A stretch of DNA of 50,427 nt from Paraburkholderia antibiotica (GCF_012927125.1 NZ_JABBFZ010000031.1:1-50427); one strand, 5' to 3'; numbered from the stretch's first letter, positions 26,651 to 37,354 are shown. A program made the numbers and translations. The notes: a model not told the origin generated them from the sequence alone.

Positions 26651-26746
26651 TTGCTGGCGTCTCGCCTTCGCCCATGACCCTGCGCGCTTATGTCGCGTAG
26701 CGATACGGCAACGGCGATTACGACGCTTTTGTGACAGGCCGTTACG

Positions 26747-26790
26747 CGGGCCGATGACCGGGAACGCCTCCGTTCCGGTGCATCGGCCCG
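26747..26790 (+). terminator. Large hairpin after the peroxiredoxin gene
   Basis: A 10-bp perfect outer stem (CGGGCCGATG / CATCGGCCCG) and an inner stem of about 9 bp with single-base bulges closing a CCTC loop. The tail is only CGCTTTCCC, so it is a weak intrinsic terminator or an mRNA-stabilising element. It separates the dcw/peroxiredoxin region from the lpxC promoter. Confidence 0.6.
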
Positions 26791-26877
26791 TCACGCTTTC
26801 CCTCGCGAGGCCCCGAGGGTAATGCAGCGAAACAGATTGATACGTTCCCTGTAAAGACGCTTGTCTGGGGAGTGGAG

Positions 26878-26883
26878 TATAAT
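26878..26883 (+). promoter_or_regulatory. lpxC promoter -10 element
   Basis: A perfect TATAAT, 57 bases before the lpxC start. No good -35 lies at 16-18 bases (best AAGACG). TTGTCT at 26861 is only 11 bases away, too near to pair with it. Confidence 0.55.
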
Positions 26884-26939
26884 TCGGGCTATGGAATAAA
26901 AAGTCCCGATTGGGATTTTCAATCGAATAGAAGATCACC

Positions 26940-27857
26940 ATGTTGAAGCAGCGCACAATCAAATCGATCGTCAAGACTGTCGGCATCGGCCTGCACTCGG
27001 GCCGCAAGGTCGACCTGACGCTCCGTCCGGCGGCGCCGGGCACTGGCATCGTATTTTCGCGCGTGGATCTGCCCACGCCGGTGGACATTCCTGCGTCGGC
27101 GATGGCGATTGGCGATACGCGTCTGGCTTCGGTGTTGCAGAAGGACGGCGCGCGCGTATCGACCGTCGAGCACCTGATGTCCGCCTGCGCCGGTCTCGGC
27201 ATCGACAATCTGTATGTCGACGTCACCGCCGAGGAAATCCCGATCATGGACGGCAGCGCGGGTTCGTTCGTGTTCCTGATCCAGTCGGCCGGCATCGAAG
27301 AGCAGAACGCGCCGAAGAAATTCATCAAGGTCACGAAGCCGGTCGAAATCCGCGACGGCGACAAGTTCGCGCGTCTCGATCCGTTCTTCGGCTTCAAGCT
27401 CAAGTTCACGATCGACTTCCGTCACCCGGCTGTGGACAAAACCGGTCAGGCGCTGGAAGTGGATTTCGCCAACACGTCGTATGTGCGCGAAATCGCGCGT
27501 GCGCGTACGTTCGGCTTCGCGCACGAAGTGGAAATGATGCGCGAGCTGGGCCTCGCGCGCGGCGGCAGCATGGACAACGCGATCGTGCTCGACGAGTACC
27601 GCATCCTCAACAACGACGGCCTGCGTTACGACGACGAGTTCGTCAAGCACAAGATGCTCGACGCGATCGGCGACCTGTATGTGGTCGGCCATCCGCTGCT
27701 GGCTTCGTACACCGCGTACAAGTCGGGCCACGGCCTGAACAACGCGCTGCTGCGCGAACTGCTTGCGCACGAAGACTCGTACGAAATCGTCACTTTCGAC
27801 GACACGCAGAAGGCGCCGCGCGGCTTCGCGTACGAAACGCAGACGGCGTTCGCCTAA
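26940..27857 (+). CDS. lpxC: UDP-3-O-acyl-N-acetylglucosamine deacetylase LpxC
   Basis: Protein of 305 aa, a zinc amidase performing the committed step of lipid A synthesis. The zinc ligand His78 lies in STVEHLMSA. IMDGSAGSF, KHKMLDAIGDL (second His and Asp ligands) and SGHGLNNALLREL (catalytic His) follow in order. AGAAG precedes the ATG. It has its own -10 and its own terminator, so it can be transcribed apart from the dcw cluster. Confidence 0.97.
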   Translation: MLKQRTIKSIVKTVGIGLHSGRKVDLTLRPAAPGTGIVFSRVDLPTPVDIPASAMAIGDTRLASVLQKDGARVSTVEHLMSACAGLGIDNLYVDVTAEEIPIMDGSAGSFVFLIQSAGIEEQNAPKKFIKVTKPVEIRDGDKFARLDPFFGFKLKFTIDFRHPAVDKTGQALEVDFANTSYVREIARARTFGFAHEVEMMRELGLARGGSMDNAIVLDEYRILNNDGLRYDDEFVKHKMLDAIGDLYVVGHPLLASYTAYKSGHGLNNALLRELLAHEDSYEIVTFDDTQKAPRGFAYETQTAFA

Positions 27858-27892
27858 CGTTCGCGCCGGATGGCGCGGATAGGAAAACCAGC

Positions 27893-27921
27893 AAAAACGG
27901 CCCATTCGGGCCGTTTTTTTT
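27893..27921. terminator. Bidirectional terminator, lpxC / dciA
   Basis: Stem AAAAACGGCCC / GGGCCGTTTTT with an ATTC loop and a long T-run on the plus strand. On the minus strand it also ends in T residues, so it serves the two convergent genes. A 9-bp tandem repeat (CGTTCAGCG twice, 27923-27940) follows. Confidence 0.93.
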
Positions 27922-27946
27922 TCGTTCAGCGCGTTCAGCGCGCGTT

Positions 27947-28429
27947 TCAGCGATTACGCCGGTGTCGGGCCGCCATGCGCGCGAGTGCTTCCTGCAACGG
28001 CGATGGCTCGAGCGATTCGCTCAAGGCCTGCAACGCGGCGGCGCCGGCCGGGGTCATGCGCGCCTGCTTGACGGGCGGCGGCTCCTTGAGCGGCTGCGGC
28101 CGCACGCGAATCCTCAGCGCGTGAACCGGCCAGCCGCGCTGCTGCAAGTCCGACAGCAGCCGTGGTTCAAGATGCCGCAGGCGCGCCGCGAGCGCGTTAT
28201 GCGCGGCAAAAAGGGCCAGCACACCTTCCTTGATGAAGCCGGGCTCGACGCTCGTCGCCAGGTAATCGGGCAGCAACGCGCGCAGATCCTTCTCGAGCGC
28301 GGCGATCTGCTCGACGCCCGCGCGCAACGCGGCGAACGCATCCGTGCGCCCGAGCACCTCGGCGAGCGGCTGTGGGCGGCGCAGATCGAACTGCTTCGGC
28401 TGCCTTGAAAAGGATGGAAAACGGCTCAT
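27947..28429 (-). CDS. DciA-like protein (DUF721)
   Basis: Protein of 160 aa in the DUF721 family. DciA members load or support the replicative helicase DnaB in bacteria lacking DnaC. The core is seen in LRAGVEQIAALEKDLRALLP (residues 36-55) and the following beta-rich segment, with an Arg-rich tail (ARMAARHRRNR). Family membership is likely. The helicase-loader role is inferred from the family. The gene lies between lpxC and secA on the opposite strand. Confidence 0.8.
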   Translation of the reverse strand: MSRFPSFSRQPKQFDLRRPQPLAEVLGRTDAFAALRAGVEQIAALEKDLRALLPDYLATSVEPGFIKEGVLALFAAHNALAARLRHLEPRLLSDLQQRGWPVHALRIRVRPQPLKEPPPVKQARMTPAGAAALQALSESLEPSPLQEALARMAARHRRNR

Positions 28430-28593
28430 GTTTGGGATAGACGACGTGAGTGCACCCGATGTGCGTTCACGTCGCGATTGTACCCCGCGGGCAGGGCGCG
28501 GAACCGCCCGGCGGCGCGTCGCCGGCGCTTGGCGGGCAGGCTGGGAGCGGCTTGTGCCGTCACGCCGCCGACACGAGCGCAGCCGGAGGCGCG

Positions 28594-28602
28594 TGCTAAA
28601 AT
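28594..28602 (+). promoter_or_regulatory. secA extended -10 element
   Basis: TGCTAAAAT, an extended -10 (TGn plus a TATAAT-like hexamer at 28597-28602), 114 bases before secA. No -35 is evident, which extended -10 promoters can tolerate. I see no secM-like ORF in the 287-base spacer. Confidence 0.5.
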
Positions 28603-28716
28603 GCCCGATTCGAATTCACTCTTGGACTAAGCCGCCGAGGACTTTCCGACCAAGGTGCGGTATGCGCGAAGCGCACACCGCGAGCCAGCCGAAGCCGCGA
28701 CGCAGACACCGATCCG

Positions 28717-31527
<2,811 letters not shown>

Positions 31528-31530
31528 TGC

Positions 31531-31565
31531 CGACGCGGCGCGCTTCCGGGCGCGCCGCGTCGTTT
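31531..31565 (+). terminator. secA terminator
   Basis: A perfect 13-bp stem (CGACGCGGCGCGC and its complement) with a 6-base loop and a short TTT tail, beginning 3 bases after the secA stop. The stem is very strong, but the T-run is poor. Confidence 0.75.
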
Positions 31566-31596
31566 CTGAGCGCCGCCTTGCCGTGTTGATTTCGTA

Positions 31597-31624
31597 GGTG
31601 ACCCGGCAGCACGCCCGGATCACC
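31597..31624 (+). repeat. Imperfect hairpin in the secA-argJ spacer
   Basis: GGTGACCCGG and CCGGATCACC pair over 10 positions with one mismatch, around an 8-base loop. It lies between two other hairpins. Confidence 0.45.
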
Positions 31625-31640
31625 CGTTCCGTTTCCCCTA

Positions 31641-31667
31641 ATGCCGGCGCCCGCCGGCATTTTCTTC
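31641..31667 (+). terminator. Terminator-like hairpin just before argJ
   Basis: ATGCCGGC / GCCGGCAT with a GCCC loop and then TTTTCTTC. The T-run ends about 15 bases before the argJ start codon. It could end read-through from secA or act as an attenuator in the argJ leader. Confidence 0.6.
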
Positions 31668-31681
31668 GACAGGTCGCGACC

Positions 31682-32923
31682 ATGGCTGTCAACTTTCCCT
31701 CGATCGATCCCGCTCAACTCCACCCGATCGCCGGCGTCACGCTCGGCTGGGCGGAAGCGAATATCCGCAAGCCGAACCGCAAGGACGTGCTGGTCATTTC
31801 CGTCGACGAAGGCGCGACGGTCGGCGGCGTGTTCACGCAGAACCGCTTCTGCGCGGCGCCTGTCACTGTGTGTCGCGAGAACCTGCAGCGCATGCGCGCG
31901 GGCGGCAAGCCGATTCGCGCGCTGGTGATCAACACCGGCAACGCGAACGCGGGCACCGGCGAGCCGGGCCTCGCGGCGACCCGCGAAACCTGCGCGGAGC
32001 TCGCGCGTCTGACCGACCTCGCGCCCGAGCAGGTGCTGCCGTTCTCGACCGGCGTGATTCTCGAGCCGCTGCCGGTCGATCGTCTGAAGGCCGGTTTGCC
32101 GGCTGCGCTCGCGAACCGCAAGGAAGCGAACTGGTACGACGCCGCGCAGGCGATCATGACGACCGACACGCTGCCGAAGGCCACCTCGCGCCAGGTCACG
32201 ATCGACGGTCACACGGTCACGCTGACCGGCATCAGCAAGGGCGCCGGCATGATCAAGCCGAACATGGCGACCATGCTCGGCTTCCTCGCGTTCGACGCGA
32301 ACGTCGCGCAGCCGGTGCTCGACGAACTGGTCAAGCACGTCGCGGACCGCTCGTTCAACTGCATCACGATCGATGGCGATACGTCGACCAACGATTCGTT
32401 CATCCTGATCGCGTCGGGCAAATCGAGCCTGCCGGCGATCACGTCCACCGACTCGCCCGCTTATGCAGCGCTGCGCGACGCGGTGACCGAAGTCGCCCAG
32501 ACCCTCGCGCAACTGATCGTGCGCGACGGCGAAGGCGCGACCAAATTCATGACCGTGCAGGTCGAAGGCGGTTCGAGCGTCGGCGAATGCCGCCAGATCG
32601 CGTATGCGATCGGCCACTCGCCGCTCGTGAAGACGGCCTTCTATGCATCGGACCCGAACCTCGGCCGCATTCTGGCGGCGATCGGCTACGCCGGCATCGA
32701 CGATCTCGACGTCGGCAAGATCGATCTGTACCTCGACGACGTGCTGGTCGCGACCGCCGGTGGCCGCAATCCGGCCTACCGTGAAGAAGACGGCCAGCGC
32801 GTGATGAAAAAGAGCGAGATCGGCATTCGCGTCGTGCTCGGCCGCGGCAATGCGCAAGCCACGATCTGGACCTGCGATCTGTCGCACGACTACGTCAGCA
32901 TCAACGCCGACTATCGCTCGTAA
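31682..32923 (+). CDS. argJ: Bifunctional ornithine acetyltransferase / N-acetylglutamate synthase ArgJ
   Basis: Protein of 413 aa of the arginine pathway. It moves the acetyl group from N-acetylornithine to glutamate, and bifunctional forms also make N-acetylglutamate from acetyl-CoA. It is a self-cleaving Ntn hydrolase: the junction KPNMATML contains the nucleophile Thr197. INTGNANAGTG lies near residues 83-93. I chose ATG 31682; the frame is open upstream, but the leader holds hairpins and no ribosome-binding site. Whether it is mono- or bifunctional cannot be told from sequence. Confidence 0.95.
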   Translation: MAVNFPSIDPAQLHPIAGVTLGWAEANIRKPNRKDVLVISVDEGATVGGVFTQNRFCAAPVTVCRENLQRMRAGGKPIRALVINTGNANAGTGEPGLAATRETCAELARLTDLAPEQVLPFSTGVILEPLPVDRLKAGLPAALANRKEANWYDAAQAIMTTDTLPKATSRQVTIDGHTVTLTGISKGAGMIKPNMATMLGFLAFDANVAQPVLDELVKHVADRSFNCITIDGDTSTNDSFILIASGKSSLPAITSTDSPAYAALRDAVTEVAQTLAQLIVRDGEGATKFMTVQVEGGSSVGECRQIAYAIGHSPLVKTAFYASDPNLGRILAAIGYAGIDDLDVGKIDLYLDDVLVATAGGRNPAYREEDGQRVMKKSEIGIRVVLGRGNAQATIWTCDLSHDYVSINADYRS

Positions 32924-32960
32924 TCAGGGTCAATGCGCGGCCTCGGGCCGCCTACTTATC

Positions 32961-33830
32961 ATGGACAAACTCGAACAGTTTCTGACCCGGGCCGAAGCCG
33001 TGCTCGGCCGCCTGGAAGCGATGCTTCCGCCCGCCGCACCGGAAATCGACTGGTCGGCCGCGGTCGCCTTTCGCTGGCGCAAGCGCCAGGGGCGCGGCTA
33101 CCTGCAGCCGGTGCCCGCCATTTCGTCGATCACGCTCGACGACCTGCAGAACATCGATCGCCAGAAAGGGCTGATCGAACAGAACACGCGCCAGTTCGTG
33201 CGCAAGCAGCCGGCCAACAACGTGCTGCTGACGGGCGCGCGCGGCACCGGCAAGTCGTCGCTGATCAAGGCGTGCCTGAACGCGTTCGCGCAGGACGGCC
33301 TACGTCTGATCGAAGTGGACAAGGATGATCTGCACGATCTCGGCGATATCGTCGATCTGATCGCGCAGCGCCCTGAGCGCTTCATCGTGTTTTGCGACGA
33401 CCTCTCGTTCGAAGACGGCGAGTCGGGCTACAAGGCGCTGAAGGTCGCGCTCGACGGCTCGGTCGCCGCGCAGTCGGACAACGTGCTGATCTACGCGACG
33501 TCGAATCGCCGCCATCTGTTGCCCGAGTACATGAGCGACAACGAGACGTACAAGCACACGTCGGACGGTGAGATTCATCCGGGCGAACTGGTGGAGGAAA
33601 AGATTTCGCTGTCCGAGCGTTTCGGGCTGTGGGTCAGCTTCTATCCGTTCAAGCAGGACGACTATCTGACCATCATCGCGCACTGGCTGCGCCATTTCGG
33701 CTGCGACGACGCCGAAATCGAAGCCGCGCGCGGCGATGCGCTGGTGTGGGCACTCGAACGCGGATCGCGCTCGGGACGGGTCGCATGGCAGTTCGCGCGC
33801 GACTGGTCGGGCCGCAAGACCTCGGCATGA
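32961..33830 (+). CDS. AAA+ ATPase, DUF815 family
   Basis: Protein of 289 aa. The Walker A TGARGTGKSSLIK lies near residues 90-102 and a Walker B-like FCDDLSFED near 142-150. YATSNRRHLLPEYM and the DEIHPGELVEEKISL-like region are typical of DUF815. Function is unknown: an ATP-dependent remodeller or chaperone is the family-level guess. I chose ATG 32961 from the MDKLEQFL start. A small GCGGCC-TCG-GGCCGC hairpin (32937-32951) occupies the usual ribosome-binding-site position, so the translation signal looks weak. It overlaps the Nudix gene by 4 bases. Confidence 0.85.
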   Translation: MDKLEQFLTRAEAVLGRLEAMLPPAAPEIDWSAAVAFRWRKRQGRGYLQPVPAISSITLDDLQNIDRQKGLIEQNTRQFVRKQPANNVLLTGARGTGKSSLIKACLNAFAQDGLRLIEVDKDDLHDLGDIVDLIAQRPERFIVFCDDLSFEDGESGYKALKVALDGSVAAQSDNVLIYATSNRRHLLPEYMSDNETYKHTSDGEIHPGELVEEKISLSERFGLWVSFYPFKQDDYLTIIAHWLRHFGCDDAEIEAARGDALVWALERGSRSGRVAWQFARDWSGRKTSA

Positions 33831-34261
33831 GCGACGCAAGCAAAAACGCGGCCGGCAATGCAGCCGGCCGGCCAGTCACCGAGGTCGCGGTCGGCGTGCT
33901 GGTGCAGCCGGACGGCCGCTATCTGCTCGCCCAGCGCCCCGCGGGCAAGCCGTACGAGGGCTACTGGGAGTTTCCGGGCGGCAAGCTGGAGACGGGTGAA
34001 TCGGTCGAAGCCGCGCTCGCGCGCGAGCTGCACGAGGAGCTGGGAATCGAGGTCGAGGCGAGCCATCTGTGGCATACGCTCGAACACGATTATCCGCACG
34101 CGTATGTGCGTCTCTTTTTCTGCAAGGTGACGCAGTGGTCGGGCGAGCCGCATGGACGGGAAGGTCAGGCGTTCGTGTGGCAGAGCCTGCCCGCTGACGT
34201 ATCGCCGTTGCTGCCGGCAACGATTCCGGTGCTGGAGTGGCTGGCGGCCGAAAAGAACTAA
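33827..34261 (+). CDS. Nudix hydrolase, MutT-like (8-oxo-dGTP diphosphatase type)
   Basis: Protein of 144 aa. The Nudix box GGKLETGESVEAALARELHEELGIE-type signature is complete, with RELHEELG as its core, and is preceded by YEGYWEFPGGK as in MutT. MutT removes 8-oxo-dGTP from the nucleotide pool, and I infer this role from sequence alone. The N-terminal 15 residues (Ala/Asn/Gly-rich) are an extra tail. The ATG overlaps the preceding ATPase stop by 4 bases, so the two are coupled. A terminator follows. Confidence 0.88.
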   Translation: MSDASKNAAGNAAGRPVTEVAVGVLVQPDGRYLLAQRPAGKPYEGYWEFPGGKLETGESVEAALARELHEELGIEVEASHLWHTLEHDYPHAYVRLFFCKVTQWSGEPHGREGQAFVWQSLPADVSPLLPATIPVLEWLAAEKN

Positions 34262-34280
34262 TACGCAGTGCTCGAACAGG

Positions 34281-34331
34281 ACACGCGGTAGCGGGCGCTG
34301 TGTTGGCAGCGAGCGCTACCGCGTGTTTTTT
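34281..34331 (+). terminator. Terminator of the argJ-DUF815-Nudix unit
   Basis: A 13-bp stem (ACACGCGGTAGCG / CGCTACCGCGTGT) with a 20-base loop, followed by T residues on the plus strand. On the minus strand there is no T-run, so it serves the plus-strand genes. Confidence 0.85.
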
Positions 34332-34364
34332 GGGGATGACGCCTGCGTTGCCGGCGCGCCGCGC

Positions 34365-34568
34365 TCAATGCGGGTTGTAATCGCCGCGCGGCGTTTCCTC
34401 GTCCGATGACGCGCCTTCCTGTTCGTTGCCGCCGATCTTGTATTTCTCGGCGGCCCATGCGCCGAGATCGATCTGTTTGCAGCGCTCAGAGCAGAAAGGG
34501 CGGAAGCGGTTCTCGGGAGTCCAGCGGACATCTTTACCACAGGTGGGACATTTGACGACGGTAGACAT
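34365..34568 (-). CDS. yacG: DNA gyrase inhibitor YacG, zinc-binding
   Basis: Protein of 67 aa. Four zinc-binding cysteines are at residues 7, 10, 26 and 30 (CPTC and FCSERC), followed by the KQIDLGAWAAEKYKI segment and an acidic tail, as in E. coli YacG, which binds GyrB and inhibits DNA gyrase. It is the last gene of the pilBCD-coaE-zapD-yacG block, a linkage also known from Gammaproteobacteria. Confidence 0.93.
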   Translation of the reverse strand: MSTVVKCPTCGKDVRWTPENRFRPFCSERCKQIDLGAWAAEKYKIGGNEQEGASSDEETPRGDYNPH

Positions 34569-34681
34569 ACGGTCGGATGCTTAATCGAAAACGGAACAAG
34601 TAACGAATATAGGGCGATTTCGCGCCGCTTCAAAGGCGCGATCCCCGAAATACGAGGTGGGCCGCCCGATGCAGCGGTGAC

Positions 34682-35437
34682 TTACAGGCTGCAGAGCGTG
34701 AGCTGGAACGGCACTTCGATGTCGACCGCGCGCGGCCGCAAATCGCCGTCCTGCACCGTGAAGCGCACCCACAGCATGTATTTGTTGGCGCTCGCTTCGG
34801 GGATCACGCGCAATTCCGGTGCCACACGAACCTGCATCAATTGATACGAGCGGCCCGACAGCATCTGCTGATAGCTGCCTTGCATTGCCATTACTTTCGA
34901 CGCCTGACCCGACTCGCGCGCGAGGCGCAGTACGATCGTGGCCGCGTCGCGCAGCGGCAGCAGCGGCGTCACCCATTTGGCGATGTCCTGACGGCGCTGA
35001 TCGGGATGCAACTGTTGCCACGCGTAATACGACGGCAGATCGAATTTACAGGTACCGCCGGGGATGATTGCGCGGCTGCGAATGCTCGCGAGCCATTCGT
35101 TGTCTGCAAGATGCTGGCCGGTTTTGCCTTGCATCTGCGCGAGCCCCGCGAGCGTCTGTTCGATTTCGCCGAGCACGGCTTCGAGCGCGTTCTGCTCGAT
35201 GCCCGGATTACCGCGAAACGGCGCGAGCGTTTGCCGCTGCCGTTCGAGCTCTTTCATCAGATCCGATTTCAGATCCGCACGACCCGCGACTTCGGAGATT
35301 TCGAACAACGTTGTCAGTGCGACGTGATGTTCCCGCGCGTCTTCCTGAGTCAGAAAGAACGTGAAGCGCTCGAACAGATCTTCGAGGCGCAGCAGCGTCC
35401 GGATTCGCTCATTGAAGGGGTACTCGTAAAGGATCAA
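34682..35437 (-). CDS. zapD: Cell division protein ZapD
   Basis: Protein of 251 aa that cross-links FtsZ filaments by binding the FtsZ C-terminal peptide. It reads ILYEYPFNERIRTLLRLEDLFER at the N terminus, with the helical domain to about residue 110 and then the beta domain, including GGTCKFDLPSYYAWQ. The start is not obvious: no ATG fits. I choose TTG at 35437, where the family begins MILYEYPF. The open frame begins at another TTG (35476), but a promoter with TAGAAT at 35480-35485 would start transcription downstream of that codon. FtsZ, its target, is at 24681-25883. Confidence 0.9.
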   Translation of the reverse strand: MILYEYPFNERIRTLLRLEDLFERFTFFLTQEDAREHHVALTTLFEISEVAGRADLKSDLMKELERQRQTLAPFRGNPGIEQNALEAVLGEIEQTLAGLAQMQGKTGQHLADNEWLASIRSRAIIPGGTCKFDLPSYYAWQQLHPDQRRQDIAKWVTPLLPLRDAATIVLRLARESGQASKVMAMQGSYQQMLSGRSYQLMQVRVAPELRVIPEASANKYMLWVRFTVQDGDLRPRAVDIEVPFQLTLCSL

Positions 35438-35780
35438 GCGGGGTCGCCTCGGGCGTGGTCGGTGACAGGAATGCAAAACATTCTAATGCCGTGGGACTAC
35501 CCAAGCAATCACGCACTTTTTCAGCGCGCTTTCGCAACTTTTTTCGTGAGTTCACGGTGTTCTGAGCGCTTCGGCTCGTGCGTGCGCGCAAAGTTCAATG
35601 CGTCGCTGAGTGGTGCGTGTACATGTACGTGTGCGGGGTGCGGTTGCGCTTCATCCGTGCTTAGCGTCGGCGCTTTGCGTCAGTGCTACGCGTTTGTGTT
35701 GTGCACTTGTACTTCGTGCTTCGTGCGCGCGGTGGGCGTGTGCTTCACGCCCCGGCCGAGGCGGGGGCTCGGCTTCGGCG
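35438..35780. other. 343-bp spacer between coaE and zapD
   Basis: No gene found. The plus strand is strikingly rich in G and T (many GTGC/GTGT/TTCG words), unlike neighbouring coding DNA. It contains a 10-bp palindrome GTACATGTAC (35619-35628) and, on the minus strand, a probable zapD promoter. Directly after the coaE stop, a GC-rich hairpin-like run (about 35750-35780) has no T tail. Confidence 0.6.
35480..35508 (-). promoter_or_regulatory. Putative zapD-yacG promoter
   Basis: On the minus strand: TTGCTT (35508-35503), a 17-base spacer and TAGAAT (35485-35480, 5 of 6). Predicted transcription starts near 35473, giving a leader of about 36 bases to the TTG at 35437. Confidence 0.5.
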
Positions 35781-36383
35781 TCATTTCATTGCGTCGGCCA
35801 GGTAGGCGTGATGCGTCGCATCCACTTGCATCTCGAGTTCTTCGAGCGGCACATTGTCGTTGAAGATCACGTCGTCGGCGGCGGCGAGGCGCGCTTCACG
35901 CGTGGCCTGGCGCGCGATGATCGCCAGCACCTGTTCGCGGCTGAAGCCGTTGCGATTCATCACGCGCGCGATCTGCGTTTCGACGGTGCAATCGACGGTG
36001 AGCACGCGATTCACGCGTTCCTTCCACGTGCCCGACTCGACCAGCAGCGGTACGACGACCATCACGTACGGCCCATGCGCTTCGTGCTGCTCGCGCTCGG
36101 TTTCCGCGCGAATCAGCGGATGCGTGATGCCTTCGAGACGCTTGCGCGCGGCTTCGTCGCTGAATACGAGCGAGCGCATGCGCGCGCGGTCGAGCGAGCC
36201 GTCGGCAGCGACGAACTCTTCGCCGAATTCGGCGGCGATGTGCGGCATCGCGATGCCCCGCGGTGCGGTGATGCGATGCGCGATCAGGTCGGTGTCGATG
36301 AGCGGCACGCCGCGCATGGCGAACAGATTGGCCACGGTCGATTTACCGCTGCCGATGCCGCCGGTCAGTCCCACAACGAACAT
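35781..36383 (-). CDS. coaE: Dephospho-CoA kinase CoaE
   Basis: Protein of 200 aa that phosphorylates dephospho-CoA in the last step of coenzyme A synthesis. The P-loop GLTGGIGSGKST is at residues 5-16, followed by DTDLIAHRI (about 30-38). The LLVESGTWK segment and RNGFSREQ...ARQ lid region are typical. I chose ATG 36383, which lies 2 bases after the pilD stop; the longer open frame would run into pilD DNA. Confidence 0.95.
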   Translation of the reverse strand: MFVVGLTGGIGSGKSTVANLFAMRGVPLIDTDLIAHRITAPRGIAMPHIAAEFGEEFVAADGSLDRARMRSLVFSDEAARKRLEGITHPLIRAETEREQHEAHGPYVMVVVPLLVESGTWKERVNRVLTVDCTVETQIARVMNRNGFSREQVLAIIARQATREARLAAADDVIFNDNVPLEELEMQVDATHHAYLADAMK

Positions 36384-36385
36384 AT

Positions 36386-37327
36386 TCAGCCTCCCAATGC
36401 CAGATAAAGCGGCGTGCCGACAAACAGCGTGAGCGCTCCGCCCGCCGCGAGAAACGGTCCGAACGGCAGCGGCTCTTCGAAGCGCATGCGACCGCGCCAC
36501 GTGGCTGCGAGGCCGATCACCGCACCGGACACCGCGGCGATCAGCACGATCTGCGGCAGCGCGGCCCAGCCGAGCCACGCGCCGAGCGCGGCCAGCAGCT
36601 TGAAGTCGCCATAGCCCATCCCCTCGACGCCGCGTACGAGCCGGAACAGCCAATGCACGGCCCACAGCGACAGATAGCCGAAGATCGCGCCGAGCACTGC
36701 GTCGTGCAGGCTCGCGAACAGGCCGTTGAAATTGACGATGAGACCGGCCCACAGCAGCGGCAGTGTCAGCGAATCGGGCAGCAGGTGCGTGTCGATGTCG
36801 ATGGCGCTCATCGCGAGCAGGGCTGCGCACAGGCCGAATGCGGCGAGCGCCATTGAGGTCGGACCGAACACGACGAGCGCGCCGGTCGCCAACGCGGCGC
36901 TGGCGATTTCGAGCAACGGGTAGCGCAGGCTCACGCGTGTGCCGCAGGCGGAGCAACGTCCGCGCAACAGCAGGTAGCTCAGAACCGGCAGGTTTTCCCA
37001 CGCGCGCAGCACGTGGCCGCAATGCGGGCATGCACTGCGCGGCACCCACAGGTTATAGTGCGCCGGCAGTCCGTCGTCGGGCGGCGGTTCGTCGGCGGCT
37101 TCGCTGACTTCGGCACGCCATGCGCGCTCGAGCATGATCGGTAGCCGATGCACGACCACGTTCAGGAAGCTGCCGATCACGAGGCCGAACACGACCGCAA
37201 ACGCGATCTGCACGCCGCTGGGCAGGCTGGCGAACGCGAAGCCGAAACCGCTGGCAAAGCGGCCCGACAAGACGCCCGCAAACAGGCTGGAAGAAGTTTC
37301 TGACACGAGCGGAACGGGACTCTGCAT
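36386..37327 (-). CDS. pilD: Prepilin peptidase / N-methyltransferase PilD
   Basis: Protein of 313 aa, an A24 aspartic protease of the inner membrane. It cleaves type IV prepilin and type II pseudopilin leaders and methylates the new N terminus. The cytoplasmic loop carries two CxxC pairs (Cys100/103 and Cys125/128) for zinc. The catalytic Asp pairs lie in AIDIDTHLLPD (residues 176-186) and GMGYGDFKLL (Asp241). About eight membrane helices are seen. The N-terminal ~35 residues are an unusual extra stretch. It sits directly after pilC and before coaE. Confidence 0.94.
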   Translation of the reverse strand: MQSPVPLVSETSSSLFAGVLSGRFASGFGFAFASLPSGVQIAFAVVFGLVIGSFLNVVVHRLPIMLERAWRAEVSEAADEPPPDDGLPAHYNLWVPRSACPHCGHVLRAWENLPVLSYLLLRGRCSACGTRVSLRYPLLEIASAALATGALVVFGPTSMALAAFGLCAALLAMSAIDIDTHLLPDSLTLPLLWAGLIVNFNGLFASLHDAVLGAIFGYLSLWAVHWLFRLVRGVEGMGYGDFKLLAALGAWLGWAALPQIVLIAAVSGAVIGLAATWRGRMRFEEPLPFGPFLAAGGALTLFVGTPLYLALGG

Positions 37328-37354
37328 GGTGATGGAATGGATTCGGCTGCGATG

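Noticed and set aside
35781..37049. A 422-residue version of CoaE with a long N-terminal extension
   Set aside because: The extra 222 residues are an out-of-frame reading of pilD; the P-loop start at 36383 gives the normal CoaE length.
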